Positions 63,122-64,000 of a stretch of 64,000 bases of DNA are shown here, piece after piece (positions within the stretch are counted from its first letter, which is position 1; every line of letters starts with the position of its first letter). This stretch comes from Chelatococcus sp. (GTDB taxonomy: Bacteria; Pseudomonadota; Alphaproteobacteria; Rhizobiales; Beijerinckiaceae). The notes beneath the pieces were generated by a model. That model saw only the letters and a list, made by a program, of their open reading frames with translations. It ran no database searches and was not told the origin of the DNA. The position numbers and the translations under genes are program-made. The stretch spans positions 62,001 through 126,000 of the forward strand of contig QFQY01000011.1 of NCBI GenBank assembly GCA_003248805.1, in the 5' to 3' direction.

Positions 63122-64000
63122 ATGGCCAGCGCTGCACTGCCCGTCCTGTCCGCGGAAGGCGGGCTGTCACGTTATCTCGACGAAATCCGCAAGTTCCCGA
63201 TGCTGGAACCGAACGAGGAATTCATGCTGGCGAAGCGCTGGCGTGAACATGGCGACCGCGACGCGGCGCACAAGCTCGTGACCTCGCATCTGCGCCTCGT
63301 CGCCAAGATCGCCATGGGCTATCGCGGCTACGGCCTGCCGATCGGCGAGGTCGTGTCGGAAGGCAATGTCGGCCTGATGCAGGCGGTCAAGCGCTTCGAG
63401 CCCGACAAGGGCTTCCGGCTCGCGACCTATGCGATGTGGTGGATCAAGGCCTCGATCCAGGAGTACATCCTGCGGTCCTGGTCGCTGGTGAAGATGGGCA
63501 CCACCGCCAACCAGAAGAAGCTGTTCTTCAACCTGCGCAAGGCGAAGAGCAAGATCTCGGCGCTGGGCGAAGGGGATCTGCGCCCCGACCAGGTGAAGCA
63601 GATCGCGACCAAGCTCGGCGTCAACGAGCAGGACGTGGTCGACATGAACCGCCGGCTCGGCGGCGACGCCTCGCTGAACACGCCACTGCGCGAGGACGGC
63701 GAAGGCGAGTGGCAGGATTGGCTCGTGGACGATTCCGAGAGCCAGGAACGCCGGCTCGCGGATTCCGAGGAAAGCCAGAACCGCCACACCGCGCTGCGGG
63801 AAGCGCTGGAGGTCCTGAACCCGCGTGAGCGCCGCATCTTCGAGGCCCGCCGCCTCGCCGAGGATCCGATCACGCTGGAGGAGCTTTCGGAGGAGTTCGG
63901 CGTCTCGCGCGAGCGCGTGCGCCAGATCGAGGTCCGTGCCTTCGAGAAGGTGCAGGAGGCGGTGAAGAAGGCGATCGTCAGGATCGAGGCGCCGCATGCG
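63122..64000 (+). CDS. rpoH: RNA polymerase sigma factor RpoH (sigma-32), 3'-truncated by window edge
   Basis: Heat-shock sigma factor. The 293 codons present start ALPVLSAEGGLSRYLDEIRKFPMLEPNEEFMLAKRW. Region 2 has GNVGLMQAVKRFEPDKGFRLATYAMWWIKASIQEYILRSW. The RpoH box QKKLFFNLRKAKSKI, which sets RpoH apart from other sigma factors, follows. Region 4 has ITLEELSEEFGVSRERVRQIE. The stop codon is past the window edge; only a few residues are missing. Upstream the 216-bp gap has a TATACT at 62951-62956 that could be a -10 element; no clear -35 was seen. GGAGA precedes ATG 63122. Confidence 0.97.
   Translation, partial: MASAALPVLSAEGGLSRYLDEIRKFPMLEPNEEFMLAKRWREHGDRDAAHKLVTSHLRLVAKIAMGYRGYGLPIGEVVSEGNVGLMQAVKRFEPDKGFRLATYAMWWIKASIQEYILRSWSLVKMGTTANQKKLFFNLRKAKSKISALGEGDLRPDQVKQIATKLGVNEQDVVDMNRRLGGDASLNTPLREDGEGEWQDWLVDDSESQERRLADSEESQNRHTALREALEVLNPRERRIFEARRLAEDPITLEELSEEFGVSRERVRQIEVRAFEKVQEAVKKAIVRIEAPHA

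Overview
The window is a gene-dense, GC-rich chromosomal stretch from an alphaproteobacterium, most likely of the order Hyphomicrobiales (Rhizobiales) and resembling Bosea-like soil or water heterotrophs. Supporting genes are an Irr-type Fur regulator with a Cys-Pro haem motif next to bfd and bfr, ethylmalonyl-CoA mutase, an Omp19/Inh-type lipoprotein, a short PutA with an Lrp/AsnC regulator, and an RpoH with a typical alphaproteobacterial N-terminus. The genus is inference. No rRNA, tRNA, CRISPR array, insertion sequence or prophage was seen; the region reads as core chromosome with scattered palindromic intergenic repeats.

Layout. 1-2.5 kb: end of the ATP synthase operon (atpD partial, atpC), then VOC protein and rppH on the minus strand. 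2.6-6.3 kb: putA with its divergent regulator. 6.4-9.4 kb: NMT1-type ABC importer, then a tiny membrane protein. 9.4-16.8 kb: CobW-type GTPase, two EamA exporters, a D,D-carboxypeptidase with a long tail, an SCP2-type thiolase and an MFS transporter. 16.8-17.8 kb: a zeta-toxin-like kinase with a small upstream partner. 17.9-24.1 kb: BolA, J-domain protein, ethylmalonyl-CoA mutase, DUF1178, glutaredoxin, ComF and an Old Yellow Enzyme. 24.4-31.5 kb: polyamine-type ABC importer downstream of a phosphonate monoesterase-like sulfatase and a YdfG-type dehydrogenase. 31.7-39.7 kb: ethanolamine ammonia-lyase (eutBC), aldehyde dehydrogenase, a broken acetolactate synthase-like gene and an AceE-like transketolase. 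39.8-43 kb: two exported or membrane proteins of unknown function, then asd behind a long leader. 43-47.6 kb: EamA, TetR and an EmrAB pump. 47.7-49.2 kb: iron module irr-bfd-bfr. 49.3-55.9 kb: MOSC, a double cold-shock protein, GNAT, Omp19-like lipoprotein, RidA-like protein, acs, EVE protein and a small unknown. 55.9-64 kb: gpsA, tsaD, a hemD-mitofilin fusion, hemY, a pseudouridine synthase and rpoH running off the edge.

How the genes fit together. Much of the content serves carbon and nitrogen scavenging: proline to glutamate (PutA), ethanolamine to acetaldehyde and ammonia (EutBC), aldehyde oxidation, acetate activation (Acs), and C2 assimilation through ethylmalonyl-CoA mutase, with several importers. 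The iron module joins haem-sensing transcription to iron storage and release.

The most unusual observation is a 22-codon reading frame (41666-41734) with nine threonine codons, lying in the 425-bp gap before asd, the shared enzyme of threonine, methionine and lysine synthesis. It looks like a threonine leader peptide, and the RNA after it can fold two mutually exclusive ways, one hiding the asd ribosome-binding site. Also notable are a 36.02-kb deletion/frameshift in the acetolactate synthase-like gene, a HemD-mitofilin fusion without an adjacent hemC, a PotC-like permease with an extra C-terminal membrane/coiled-coil/repeat tail, a zeta kinase paired with a non-HTH partner, twin TetR operators, and long palindromic repeats placed inside operons, including between atpD and atpC.
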